Below are positions 10,606 through 21,436 of a stretch of 31,324 bases of DNA, in pieces; positions within the stretch are counted from its first letter, which is position 1; each line of letters begins with the position of its first letter. The translations under genes and the position numbers were made by a program. The notes below the pieces were generated by a model, which saw nothing but the letters and a program-made list of their open reading frames with translations, was not told the DNA's origin and ran no database searches. Source of the stretch: Hymenopellis radicata (lineage: Eukaryota > Basidiomycota > Agaricomycetes > Agaricales > Physalacriaceae); NCBI GenBank assembly GCA_015501595.1, contig JADNRX010000585.1:1-31324 (forward strand). Reading direction: 5' to 3'.

Positions 10606-10880
10606 TTGTGACGAGCCCCCAGTGGTTAGACCAACGTCCTTCTTACGGGCCTCAGAAGCAGTTCGATATAGTGTAGGGGATTGAGTCCGTCGTTGGATAC
10701 TGTCCTCATAAGGGTGGAGATTTTCTGAAGTTTTGTGCCACGTTGAACACTGATATCAGCTTGAAGCTGTTCGTAGTGCAATGGAGAAGGCAGTTGTAGC
10801 CCATCGGCTATCTGGTGCTCATATGCAAGTACTAGCGTGGTCACTGGTCTCGTTCTCTTTTTTGCCAAGGGCAATCAAAC
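10606..10880 (+). repeat. Repeat copy B with tRNA-like head
   Basis: This matches the first part of copies A and C: GTAGGGGATTGAGTCCGTCG, TTGGATACTGTCCTCAT, GTTGAACACTGATATCAGC, AGGCAGTTGTAGCCCATCGG. Upstream, CCCCCAGTGGTTAGACCAACG is box-A-like, and GGATTGAGTCC about 65 bases later is box-B-like. The same head is recognisable before copy C. A tRNA-derived SINE head is plausible, but the T stem pairs poorly. Confidence 0.5.
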
Positions 10881-11010
10881 CTATATTTAGACTCCGGTTC
10901 CCCGGTCCGGTGATTGTTTGTTGTTTGGACGCATCGACCCATCCCATTGTTCTCCTTCAACAATTACGCGCTCCATCGCACGCTCTGGCCACAATGGGAA
11001 CAATAGCAGC

Positions 11011-11020
11011 GAGTATAAAG
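11011..11020 (+). promoter_or_regulatory. Possible TATA box of the CBM19 gene
   Basis: GAGTATAAAG lies about 170 bases before the ATG at 11185. A second TATATA lies near 11063. Position and sequence suit a fungal core promoter, but no transcript start is known. Confidence 0.35.
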
Positions 11021-11184
11021 CCACAGGGTTCTACCCTACCCGTCAATCCTCTTTTTCTCTCTATATACCACCTGGTGAGTCGTAAAACAAAAAACTGTTC
11101 GGTCAAGGAAAGGCTAACAATGAAGACAAGGCCTGGCGCCCCACGGACGACGACAATATACACGATCTTTGAACGATATTAGAG

Positions 11185-12638
11185 ATGATGAAGACTGCCA
11201 CTGCCACTTTCCTTGGACTCCTCCTTGCTGCCAATGTGCATGCCGCGCCGATGAAGCGCACGCCGCGCCATCCGCATCGTCTAATCCAGAGGGCGACCGC
11301 TACCGCGTCATCAGCCACTACGACGGACCTTGCCTCATCGAACTTGGCTCTCGCGGAGGCGCTCAATGAACAATTCGCTTCTATAAACGCGGACGACGCG
11401 TGTGATGGTGCGTTCATCCTTTCTTCCTTTTTGCTGTGATTGCTGACAGTGGAAATGTAGAAGCCACTCTAGCGCAAGCTTGCATTAACGGCTCTTACGC
11501 GCAGTGCGTATCGTCGGCGTGGGTCGTGACCGAGTGCGCGTCGGGGACGTCGTGTTTCGTTGTTCCGCTGGTGAACAGCGCTGGGACGAGTGTGGTGTGT
11601 GATACGACGGATGATGCGGCAGTGAGACTTGGTGGTAGTGTGAGTGCGACGGCGACTGCGAGTGCGGCGGAAGCGTCTGGGACGGCTGTTGATGACGATG
11701 GTTGTGAAGACGATGGCGCCGATTCCGCGGACGACGGCGACGATTGTGAGGACGGTGACGATGCCACTAGCATTTCTTCCTCCTCTTCTGCATCCGCTTC
11801 CGCCTCCTCTACAGCTTCCTCCGTGGGCACTGCCGGAGCTGCAGTCATCACGACCCTCATCGCCCGTCCCTCCTCCTCTTCACCCACAGGCTCCTCCACA
11901 TTTCTCGTGGCCGCGCGTCCTTCCGCCGCTGCCAAGCGCCAAATCGTCAACGGGTCCATAAGCCTTGTCCCCATTTCTACAACCTCGGCGTCGACTGCGA
12001 CTGGGACGGCTGTGGTAGCATCGGGTGCGAGTGTGGTCACGGTGACAGCTACTGTTACGGAGACGACGACGATACTGGTGGTCCCTGTTTCGTCGGCTAG
12101 TGCATCTAGCTCTGTCGCCAGTGTATCTGCTGTTACATCGAGTGTCGCTGTTTCCTCGAGTGTAAGCGCATCCTCCGTCTCGACGTCGGCTGTCACTACG
12201 GCTTCGTCCGCATCTAGCGCCTCTTCCCTAGGATCAGGCGTTGTATCATCCTCTTCAACCGCCTCTTCATCCACCACGAACCCCTTCCCCTCGTTGAGCC
12301 CCGTGTCTGCGATCGCATCTGGTGCTTCAACGACCATTACCTCCACCGCCTCCTCATCCGCCCTATCTTCCTCCATTAACCCCTCAGCGACATCCACATC
12401 CGAGGCGGACGAGGAGGCTGCAGCTGAGAGCTCCGCCAAGGCCAGTCAGAGCAGCAAGCTGGCTGCCCAGTCGAGTTCAGCCAGTGCGAGCACTGTGACG
12501 TCGAGTGCGGCTACGTCCTCTGCATCTACCTCATCGGTGTCTCCATCTTCTACTTCAGTGCCGAGCACGACAAGTAGCGTAGAAGAGACTGCTACGACGA
12601 GCACCAAGGGACCATTTACGTTTGCCACGAGCGTGTAA
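11185..12638 (+). CDS. Secreted Ser/Thr/Ala-rich protein with CBM19-like chitin-binding module
   Basis: Two exons, 11185-11407 and 11461-12638, are split by a 53-base intron (GTGCGT..TGTAG), giving about 466 residues. Residues 1-20 form a signal peptide (KTATATFLGLLLAANVHA), followed by a basic, possibly cleaved stretch. Residues about 60-130 resemble carbohydrate-binding module 19: DACDEATLAQACINGSYAQC, VVTECASGTSCFVVPLVN, AGTSVVCDT, with regularly spaced cysteines. In other fungi this module binds chitin and often follows chitinase domains; here no catalytic domain is present. The remaining 330 residues are mostly Ser, Thr, Ala and Val, typical of a heavily O-glycosylated wall protein. No GPI signal is seen at the C-terminus (GPFTFATSV). 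A decayed duplicate lies at 20120-21212. The alternative start three bases on (second Met) is equally possible. Confidence 0.8.
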
Positions 12639-13139
12639 GATACGTTACATACTGGATATGTGCTTTGATTGGGACTTTTTTGCATTTGTATTTTTAACAT
12701 ACACTGTACTTACTCTCCTTTACCTTACGTGGACCAGAATAGTAGAGCTTCGAACTCGTGCAATTGACGTGGCGCAATTTCTTTGAACCTCGATGTGCAG
12801 CGCATACACAAGTTCAGCATCCCCGACTCAGGCTGTATTCAAGTAAAAAAATTCGTGGCCTGAGGAAGGCCTTCACGGTCACGGGCCCTGGAGAAAAAAA
12901 GAGCGGTGCATAGGATCGCGCCGTGTAACCACGCAGGAGAGGCGGGGTGGATGAGGGCAATGGTGGGCGGTAGGGATGGGGCTGGTAAAGAACTGCTAGA
13001 CCAAGATCAAAGTCGACAATATTCGATAGTAGGTTGATACTAAGACAAATTCAAGGACTTTGCTGCTTGCACCCGGAAAATGCGCCACATTGCATCTGAC
13101 ATGACAAGCCAGCAAAAACTTGAAAAAGTAGTCGCCTTG
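12639..13139. other. 3' flank of the CBM19 gene, shared with its duplicate
   Basis: The first 150 bases (GCATTTGTATTTTTA, CCTTTACCTTACGTGGA, AGAGCTTCGAACT) are homologous to 21213-21350 downstream of the CBM19 pseudogene. This shows that the duplication included the 3' flank. No gene is seen in the rest. Confidence 0.6.
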
Positions 13140-13740
13140 TTACGGATTTCACGGATTCAGATACGGGGAATCGAACCCCGAGCTGCCGCGCACAGATCAT
13201 TGTGCACTTATGAGAGGCGGCAATGTTGGCCATTACACCATATCCGATGTATGGGCAGCTGGCGTCAAATTTTAATCGCGCCCTCAGAGGCTGTAGGGAA
13301 CTTTCAATGTAGAGGCTTTCAGGAGGAACACTGTACAGTACCGATGGACTTGCTGTATCCTCGATTCCTCTAGTATCGTGGGCATGACTAAGTACTTGAA
13401 TCTTGGTTGTTTTCCAAGCTGGAAGACCCGACGCTTACGAGGAACACGACTCGACTTACTGCGCGTGTTGGTGGTCCTCCAAGATAACAGTCAGCGGCAA
13501 ATTCAATGACACTCAACTCTTCGCGCCAAAAAATAGTCGGTTCAACTCAATGTCAACAGACTCTATGAGCACGAGGTAGCCGATGAGCTACAAGTGCCTT
13601 CTCACTTGCGACTAAGAACGGCTTCAAGTTCAAGCTCATATTAGTAGTGTTCAACGTTCAACGTCCGGGCACAAAATGGAACAGCTCGCTCGCAATATCC
13701 AACGACAGACTCAAGCCCCTACACTGATTCTGTCAAGGCA
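13140..13740 (-). repeat. Repeat copy C (tRNA-Glu-bearing family)
   Basis: Read on the minus strand this matches copy A from GTAGGGGCTTGAGTCTGTCG through GTGCCCGGACGTTGAAC, GAGAAGGCACTTGTAGC and CTCCTGAAAGCCTCTACATT to a tRNA-Glu. It lacks the 268-base insertion found in copy A. Together with copy A it forms a pair of inverted repeats about 7 kb apart. Confidence 0.65.
13156..13247 (-). tRNA. tRNA-Glu(CUC), intron-containing
   Basis: The acceptor arms TCGGATA and TATCTGA pair with one G-U wobble. The anticodon stem GCCGC/GCGGC is perfect and the anticodon is CTC. An intron of about 20 bases (TAAGTGCACAATGATCTGTG) sits after position 37. Box B GGTTCGATTCC is intact. The D arm has TGGTGTAATGGCCAACA, slightly diverged. 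It could be functional. Confidence 0.8.
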
Positions 13741-13823
13741 CGCCGGACATTGATCTAGAGCCACCACTGGTGCTTGGTGCTTGTCGCGACCAAAATTTCA
13801 CCAATAGGCTGTGTTGATCACAA

Positions 13824-13900
13824 TTTGGATACAGGGAATCGAACCCCGAGCTGGCTTCGATGAGAGGCATCAGCAATGGTAGCCTTTGCACCATACCCGA
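13824..13900 (-). pseudogene. tRNA-Glu pseudogene
   Basis: The ends TCGGGTA and TATCCAA pair with one mismatch. The CTCTCA anticodon loop and box B (GGTTCGATTCC) are kept, but the anticodon stem has lost its complement (GCTGATG against CGAAGCC) and the intron has almost gone. Mature folding is unlikely. Confidence 0.65.
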
Positions 13901-13906
13901 TGAAGA

Positions 13907-14290
13907 TGCCTTCCCTATACACCACTTGTTATCATTGCTCCTGGCTATAGATGGAGCTGGAAGCCTGGTAGACATGCTCACGTGTAGTTGCATGAAGTTT
14001 GGCAGCTTGGCATAGTCGCATCCACGAAATCAGTGAACGACCGTCGCTGGTAAGAGTTTAGAAACAACATCCTTTGTTCTCAGGAGCAAAAAAGGCTTCG
14101 CATGGCTCCGCATTCGGATACGGGGAATCGAATCCCGAGCTGCCGCGCACAAGACATTTAGTACGAACTATGAGAGGCGGCAATGTTAGCCGTTACACCA
14201 TATCCGATGTGGGTAAGGCGCCCTGGGAGCTCGCACCGAAATTTTCAGGTGGAGACTTTCATATACAGCGTTTGTGCTGACCATCGTCTC
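13907..14290 (-). repeat. Repeat copy D (tRNA-Glu with its 3' flank)
   Basis: On the minus strand this matches copy A from ATGAAAGTCTC upstream of the tRNA-Glu, through the tRNA, to TTTTGCTCCT, GTTCACTGATTT, CTGCCAAA and CAACTACACG. It shows that sequence on both sides of the tRNA was copied with it. Confidence 0.6.
14113..14207 (-). tRNA. tRNA-Glu(CUC), intron-containing
   Basis: The acceptor arms TCGGATA and TATCCGA pair perfectly. The D region TGGTGTAACGGCTAACATT is intact. The anticodon stem GCCGC/GCGGC is perfect and the anticodon is CTC. An intron of about 23 bases follows position 37. The T arm has one change (CGGGATTCGATTCCCCG), which costs one stem pair. It is probably functional or nearly so. 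Confidence 0.8.
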
Positions 14291-14749
14291 AACAAAGGTT
14301 TCTTCATCTTGCCTTCAGATAACCAAGTGATCCGAATCGTGCGCGGCTGAGACTGTTGGGTCACGACACGTGAGCCCTGTCACGTTGATTAGGCAGGGTC
14401 CCGGACTTGGACTTGAAGTTACCCGTCATGCGCTTATCCGAAAGCATCTAGTGTATTCGCGCTCAGAATGGGTTTTAAGCCGGGCATGTTACAAGTCTGC
14501 AATGCGGGGCAGACTCATACCCCGTGTCCAACGTTTTGTTCTCTACTGTTAATAGTGCGTGCAGCTTCGATTTCCCAAAACTTCCACAGCGCTCGGATGC
14601 TGATATCTTGGCTCACAGGCTGAATTATCCTTGTTTTATATTGCGACGTATGCGACTATCATCCACCGACTCGTCATCCACTTAGCTTGCTAAGAATACA
14701 ACCCTCGACTGTAATGCTTTGACGCCCTTCTGCGGGTCATCGGAATCTG

Positions 14750-16047
14750 CGTGCCCGTCCTCCTGGTCGTCGGTAGCGGCTTCGTTTCGTGTCGTACAGC
14801 AAACCTGAGGAAGGGGTGGATGAGGATTGCGAAGGCTGTAGTGATGTTCATGCTCAAAATCCTTGCCGTGCCGGCTCTAATACTTGGCGTGTTCGCCAAG
14901 CATCAAGCTAGGCGAATACAGGCATCAGGCGATCTCGTTCTCGATGTCTTGGTGACCCATCCTGCCTACCACCACCTCGGCGTTCAACTCGTCCCGCGCG
15001 ATCATACAGTGCCCCATCTTTCCCCCCGAAATTTGCGACGCCATCGTTGCGCTTTGCGACGATCCATACTCGTTGCCGGCATGCAGCCTCGTTTCTATCG
15101 CCTCGGTACCGACGAGCAGGCGCCATATTCGATCCTCACGTCGCTCACATCTCATAGACGTACGGCGCGGCTGGGAAGCCTCCTAAGGTCTCCTTTGCAG
15201 ACGCTTTCGCGCAGCATTCATGTCGTCCTTTTTAGCGGACAAGATTTCGGTCAGCAGTGGCGTGTCCTTCGTGTTCTCCGTCTTAAAGGCGCGAAGGTTC
15301 ACGGCGCGAGTATCACACGGCCTCCCCATCTAACACGTCGCCTACCCCAAATATACCCGGACACACACGATTTGACCTGTCTACCCGAACAATGTTGATC
15401 CACACCTGGCTGCAGACGGGTTACGGACGTTTCTCATGTACATCCGACGCTTTAAACGTCTTCGTTCACTCACTATAAATGTCTCGCTGGTGAGAATTCC
15501 GCCGTTCTTGGGGATATCGCCTTGGCGCCGACCATGCTACAGATATCTTACCCATCACGCAACTAGCTTTGTAGGGCAAATGGCGACCTATCTGGCGAGG
15601 TGGCTGCAGAGTCGGTGTAGGAGCCTGGAAACCATGAGAATAATGGGTGAATTTGGATGGTTAAGGACTGATAACGCGACTGTCGATGCTCTCATCAGGG
15701 CGAATTGGCAAACCCCTTCAACGCTTGACGTTGGTAGTGCCTACTACCGATGGTTCGTATTTCTATAAGAATATTAGTCCTGTTCTGACTTTATGTACAG
15801 CGCCTCTCAATCGACGAAACTAGATTCAATTCATCTTCTCCTGGCTGTCGGCTCAGTTGCAAGCATCGATTGTGCTATCAAGACGTTACGAACTTTGGAT
15901 GCGCTCCAGCCGCCACCTCGAGACCTGTTGATCCAAACAAGGAACACAGATGATGTCCTGTCATCCTTTTCCGAGGTGTTGGTGGATACGCTTGGAATGA
16001 GACTCGCAAATGCGAAACCGGGTTGGATGAGATATCTCCGTCCATAG
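14750..16047 (+). pseudogene. Broken paralogue of the membrane F-box protein
   Basis: This is homologous along its length to the intact gene at 16251-17760. A hydrophobic N-terminal segment (VVMFMLKILAVPALILGVF) is kept. The F-box appears in a different frame from 15016 on (PPEICDAIVALC, LPACSLVS). The text then returns to the first frame (TSHRRTARLGSLLRSPLQTL), and from 15391 it is read in yet another frame (FKRLRSLTINV, LARWLQSRCRSLET). A last exon after an intron near 15756-15805 (GTTCGT..TACAG) encodes STKLDSIHLLL and IKTLRTLD. The frame changes go both ways, one at a run of six Cs at 15022-15027, so this looks like true decay. Confidence 0.75.
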
Positions 16048-16250
16048 AACGGCGCCGGAGAAATGGCGACTTGTGCCAGGGCTTCCGCTATAATTGACTT
16101 CTGCTACTGTCAATCGACGGTCTCTATCAGAATGAGGTACAGGGTAGTGGTGGCAGTGGATGGATAAACCCACGTCTTGTGGGTACTGATCCTTCCGCTA
16201 AACGCCAGTGATCATCCTAGACAAGTGTCCGTCCTTTTCTGCTTTATCCC

Positions 16251-17760
16251 ATGACCGACTTTTGCTCTACCTGGCGCAATCATACTTCGCATCCTGTCAT
16301 CGACTTCGCGGCCTGCCGATGCGACGGAGAGGATAGTGCAGGATTTTCTGCGCACAAAGGATGTACGCACAGTGCCGCTCGCGTGGTCGGTATCATAGGA
16401 CCGTTTATCGTTATCGTCGCGGTGGTATGCTGGTTTCGTGGGGTGAGAAGAGGGTTGGAGGATATTTTCTTTTGGAGCGTGGCTCTCCTCTGTGCTGTTC
16501 CAGCTGTCCTATACTGGCTTCTCTATTATTCGACGAGAGCCCTGAAATGGTCTACAGCCTACGGCGACGTCTGCCTAGATTGGGTCATTGTTCATCCTCT
16601 CATGCAGCCTTTGCGCCTCGCCATCAAACGGTCCAGTACTCCTATCGCCCAGGATCCCATTCTTCCGAGAGAACTCTGTGACATCATCATTGCGTTCTGC
16701 GAGGATCAGTCTTCGTTACTAGCCTGCAGCCTCGTTTGTGTTGCATGGGTGCCCGCGAGTCGAAGGGAGTTGCATATAGAGCTCCGATTTACATCTCACG
16801 AACGTACTATTCGGTTGGGCCGCCTCCTACGCTCGCCTTTGGAAACACTATCCCCATGGCTTGACTGTACTGGCATCGAGTTCGGCGGGAAGCGTTATCG
16901 CCAGCAGTGGCGATTGCTATACCTTCTCAAATTGAAGGGCTTTCAGCCGCAGAGAGCAACTATCTGGCGCCGCGGTCGCCTAACTCCCCATCTTCTTCAC
17001 ATATACCCGGATCTCCAGAGCTTAACCTTCCACGTTGTTCCTTGTAACGATACGGATATGTGGTTACAACAGGCTGACGAGCTGTGTATGTTCCTCACTA
17101 CAGTCCTGCGCTTCAAGCATTTGCGGTCTCTGACTATCGAGATCAATCCGGAACATGTAGATATGTTCTTAAGCTTTATACCATCTAACTACCATTTGAA
17201 CACCTCGGAAACTCTTTCTGTCTCTCGCCTGTCATTGGGTGGAAGATGGATCAATAGTCTCCTTATCTGGCTTCAGTCGCGTTGTCATCGGTTGGAGACG
17301 CTGGACATACACACCATTGCAGGGTGGTCCGCCGGCGGGTCGTCAGCGGTGTTCCTCTTAGAATCGCTGATGAGGTCCAACTGGCAAACACTCAAGCACC
17401 TCAACTTGGCTGTTTCCTCTCTCGACGGTCTGTCCGTTTAGCCTGAACATGACCTATTTGCTGAATCGAGCCTTTGTTGTAGCTCCGCTCAACCTCTCGT
17501 CGCTGAAACACTTGACCTCCATTCATCTATGTCTCGAACTTGAGGCTCAGACGTCTGGTAGCGTTGATTGTGCCATGAAGACATTACAGACGTTGGATAG
17601 CTCGCACCGGTTGAAAGAGCTTCGTCTTCAGAGCTCGACGCTCAATTTTACGGATAGTCATGCAGCAACCTTCGACGAAATCATCTTAGGTACGCTTGGC
17701 TTAATGCCAGTCACAAAAGAATCGAATCTTCATAGTTATGTCGGGACAGCGGCGACATAG
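16251..17760 (+). CDS. F-box protein with N-terminal transmembrane segments
   Basis: Two exons, 16251-17427 and 17483-17760, are joined by a 55-base intron, giving about 484 residues. Residues 44-63 and 71-93 are strongly hydrophobic and should span the membrane. Residues 136-175 form an F-box (ILPRELCDIIIAFC, SLLACSLVCVAWVPASRREL), the Skp1-binding motif of SCF ubiquitin ligases. The C-terminal half has weak leucine-rich features (LHIYPDLQSLTF, FKHLRSLTIEI, CHRLETLDI), typical of basidiomycete F-box receptors. A membrane-anchored F-box is unusual, but the broken paralogue next door shares the hydrophobic segment, so it is unlikely to be a mis-set start. The substrate is unknown. Confidence 0.75.
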
Positions 17761-18009
17761 TACATAGTAGCAGCGCCGAGGTTTTTTTCCAGACCCCGAA
17801 ACTGATGATCTTTGATACCGGAAGTCTTGCGCGCTCCAAATACTTATCAGGCCGCCTGTCCTACTGGCTGCGGATGGTTTAGTTAGTATAGAGTGATGGA
17901 TAGTTTCGAACTACCGATTGCGATGAGGCTATCGTGCGCCATAGTCATGATGGTGTTCATAGAGACAAGCTATGTCATCATTGAAGGTGTCGACGGCGGC
18001 ATAAGTACA

Positions 18010-19733
18010 CTAATCCTCATCCTCGGAGGAGTCGCTCATAAACATTCCCTCCCCGCTCTCCTGCTCCCAATCCCAAGCATTAATACGCACCCCCGGCGCG
18101 TCTCTCAACGCCCTCACCTTAGACTTCCCCATCGGCCACGACCCACCCTCCGACATGACACACACCTCCACCCCACGCAGCGCACTGCGCTCTATCCTTG
18201 CCAACACCATCTCAGCAAAGCTATCATCAAAGAACAGATATTCTGAATAGACGCTATTATGATACCGGTCCTCCAATTCCAGATCAAAGGACCGAAGGGA
18301 AGGGAGGAAAGGGAACAGTCCGTCATCGTCTTCGTTCCACATGTCGTAGACGAGTTTTTCCAAGACGCTATCATGTTGCTCATCCCACTCCGTGAGGGTG
18401 AGCCAGAGCGATTGAAGTGTGTCCAAGTTATCGAGAATATCAAGAAGGGTATCATCCAGCAGCACATTACTGAGTGTGAGCGTGATGAGCGACGGGAACT
18501 GGGATTCCTCCAACATCTTGTATATGATGTACAGCGTCTCCGGGGGCTGGGGGATAGCGGGGATATTGCCTTCAATAAAGCAGCCCATCACCAACGACGT
18601 GAGTGACGGGAGCAGCAAGGAAGCGAGGAATGCTGGATCGCCAACGCTCAATTCTGTAACCAGCGGCTTGAGAATCCGGCCCCCGGAGGACGAGGGCGCA
18701 GTGTACGGTGTGGGGATCGTTGGGTAATCAAAACGCGAAAGAGTAGGAGAATCCTGCAAGGCCTTGAGATACCGAGCGCGCACCGATGCATCGGGCGCCT
18801 TCCCGCTATAGACGCTCGCAAACTCAAATGAGGTGAGCCGATGCATTGGCAAAGCAGTCACATAGCTGGCCGGGAACCCATGTAGCTCTAGTTCCCTGAG
18901 ATTGGGCGCATCGCAAAATAAACCTGCTACGTCGAAGGAGGAGTCGCGACTGGCCAAGGATAGAGTAAGGTTTTCGAGACAACCTAATTTGGGCTGTACA
19001 CTTCTACACCAATCAAGTTCGCGTTCCGAGTGGATGACAATGTGGACTTTTCTCCAGCGACTTGAGTGCTCCGCAAGGACCTTATAGACCGACCGGACGA
19101 GGGCGTCAGAAGGCTTGGTACCAGAATCGCGATTAGCGAAGTAGAAGGATATGGGATGGCCCTGGGAGCGGCGGAGGGTGCTCGCTAATACACGAGGCAG
19201 AACTCGGGCCCGGGGGTGGTTGAAGTTTATATGCAGGTCCACCCAGAGTGACGGACACGATGCGTCGCCAATGTTGTACCATTGCTTGCAGACCAACATC
19301 ACGTCGCGGATCGGAGGCCTGTTATATTCGTTCGGCAGGTAAGTGGGGAGGACGATGGAGGTGGGGATGTAAAAAGAGTGCTCCCCGAATTTGAAAGAGT
19401 CCTCTTTGAGAGAGCAGAAGATCCGGGCAAGGAGTTCGACGGGCAGTCGACGGATGGGCATAAGAGAGTGAGAAGCTCGTCGTGGATGTGGTGCAAGTAT
19501 CTCGCACGCTTTGTGAAGGCGAGCTTCGCGGGAGCCTTCAAGGCCGAATCGTCTATTGCTGTGGCCAGTTTTTCTTGGGCGCGGATGACGGCGGCGAGAC
19601 ATGCTTCGACATGCAAGCGCTGCGCGGAAAGTAGGCGGTGTTCGGGGTGTTCCAGTAGCTGGGCTATAGCGCGTTTGTGGGGAATGTCGCGCATCGACTT
19701 GTAGGAGGTTACTTTGGCGAGCCAAGATGTCAT
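18010..19733 (-). CDS. F-box protein, one frame break after the N-terminal helix
   Basis: A single exon would give about 574 residues, typical for basidiomycete F-box proteins. The N-terminus (MTSWLAKVTSYKSMRD, then a long helical stretch ending HDELLTLL) is read in one frame. The F-box PIRRLPVELLARIFCSL and everything after it are read in the next. One added base in the GGG run at 19456-19458 joins them as ..LLTLL-C-PIRRLP.., the usual arrangement in this family. The C-terminal part has repeated leucine-rich segments (NLRELELHGF, SLITLTLSNVLLDD, TLQSLWLTL) and an acidic end (SDSSEDED). The role is probably substrate recognition in an SCF ubiquitin ligase. If the break is real, translation could only start at the internal ATG before PIRRLP. 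Confidence 0.75.
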
Positions 19734-20119
19734 GTTGACTGTCTGAGTAAATAAGAACAACGCGCCATGAAGTCGAGTGTCGAGTGGCTACACACCTGGG
19801 GTTAATCCTGCAAAGAGTACTGATGCTAAACGATAACGAGGAAATGTCGCTTTATAGGTTTTAGGATGAACGTTAACCTGAGAAACTTGCCGCACAAAGA
19901 AGCGTCGTGATGAAAGGGTATGAAAGAACGTCATGTCGTGAAAAGGTGCCGGACTCTTTGATGGCTCTTAAAGGACTTGAGCACATCTTTCTCGCCTGCC
20001 AAGAAGCAAAGAACTATGTAACACCTGTCCCTGCTTGTTCGCAAAAGGCCCAACACGCGCACGTGTGAATCGAACCCTCACCCAATCAATTGATGGTATC
20101 TTCTTCCAAGCCTCTTCCT
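19734..20119. other. Intergenic region, nothing recognised
   Basis: This is the upstream region of the minus-strand F-box gene. I see no convincing open frame or repeat. The CBM19 duplicate becomes recognisable from about 20120. Confidence 0.5.
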
Positions 20120-21212
20120 CCACCTTGCTTGGCCCTCGCAGAGCAGTGTTTGCTTCTCTAAATGCGTCGGTGGTGTGTGTACCCTCTTCCGCCTCCATCT
20201 ACACATGGCTGACACGGAGTCGTAGACCCCAGTCTCGCACAGGCGTGTATCAACGGCTCTTATGCATGATGGAGTGCGCGTCGGGGACGTAGGGTTTTGC
20301 TGTTCCGCTGCGAGACTTGGTGGGAGTGTGAGTGCGACAGTGCGAGTGCGGCGGAAGCTGTTGATGACGATGATTGCGAAGACGGTGACACCGATTCCGC
20401 GGACGACGATGATGCTACCATTTCCACCATCCCCGCCTCCTCCTCCTGTATGCCTCCTCTACGGTTTCCTCTGTCGATGTCAACAGCAACGCCGTCGGAG
20501 CTGAAGCCATCACCACCCTCCTCGACGTCCCTCCTCTTCACCCACAGTCCTCCGGACCGCCCGTCCTTCACCCGCTGCCGAATGCCAAATCGTTAACGCT
20601 CTGTCCCCATTCCTACATCCTTGCGACTGGGACGGCTGTGGTAGCATCGGGTGCGAGTGTGGTCACGGTGACGGCGACTGTTACAGAGACGACGACGATA
20701 CTGGTGGACCCTGTTTCGTCGGTGACTGCATCATCTGGCGCTGTCGCCACTCTGTCTGCTGTTACATCGAGTGTGAGCGCATCCTCGGCTGTCGCTACGG
20801 CTTCGTCCGTATCTAGGGCCTCTTCCCTAGTATCAAGTATCTCTTCTACCGCTGTCGCTACCCCTTCCTCCACCGCGAACCCCTTGCCCTCGGATGTGGA
20901 TGTCGCTGGGGGGTTAATGGAGGAAGATTGGGTGGATGAGAGGTAATGGTCGTTGAAGCACCAGACGCAACCGCAGACACGGGGCTCAACGAAACGGACG
21001 AGGAGGCCGCAGCTGAGAGCTTCGCCAAGGCGAGTCTGAGCAGTAAGCTGACTGCAAAGTCGAGTACTGTTACGCCCAGTGCGGCTGTGTTCTCTGCATC
21101 TACCTCATGGCTGTCTCCGTCCTCTTCTTCAGTGCCGAGCACGACAAGTAGCGGAGAGGAGACTGCTACGACGAGCAGCAAGGGCCCATTTACGTTTGCC
21201 ACGAGCGTCTAA
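20120..21212 (+). pseudogene. Decayed duplicate of the CBM19 secreted protein
   Basis: This is homologous to 11330-12638. Recognisable pieces are GCACAGGCGTGTATCAACGG (the QACINGSYA segment), GAGTGCGCGTCGGGGACGT, the acidic DDDDCEDGDTDSADDDD stretch, SGASVVTVTATVTETTTI, and the terminal GPFTFATSV. The signal peptide and first exon cannot be read, and the CBM19 module is cut by stops: the GACGTCGTG of the good copy is GACGTAGGG here. Several deletions shift frames in the Ser-rich part. The 3' flank is also shared with the good copy. The copy is dead as a secreted protein. Confidence 0.85.
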
Positions 21213-21436
21213 GATACTTTGCATACTTACTGGATGTGGACTTTGTTGCATTTGTATTTTTAGCCTATGTTGTACTCAAGTACTTTCCTTTACTTTACGT
21301 GGATCAGAATAGATGTAGAGCTTCGAACTTGCGCGAGGGACGTAGCGTTAATTCTTCGTTGGGCCGCGGAGGTTTTCTGCCCTTGAGAAAGCCCGGAGAC
21401 GGAGCGCGATCGAGATGCGGGGTTTACGTCATACCA

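Noticed and set aside
11495..12439. 314-codon open frame on the minus strand
   Set aside because: It lies opposite the Ser/Thr/Ala-rich coding region; low-complexity codons leave the reverse strand open.
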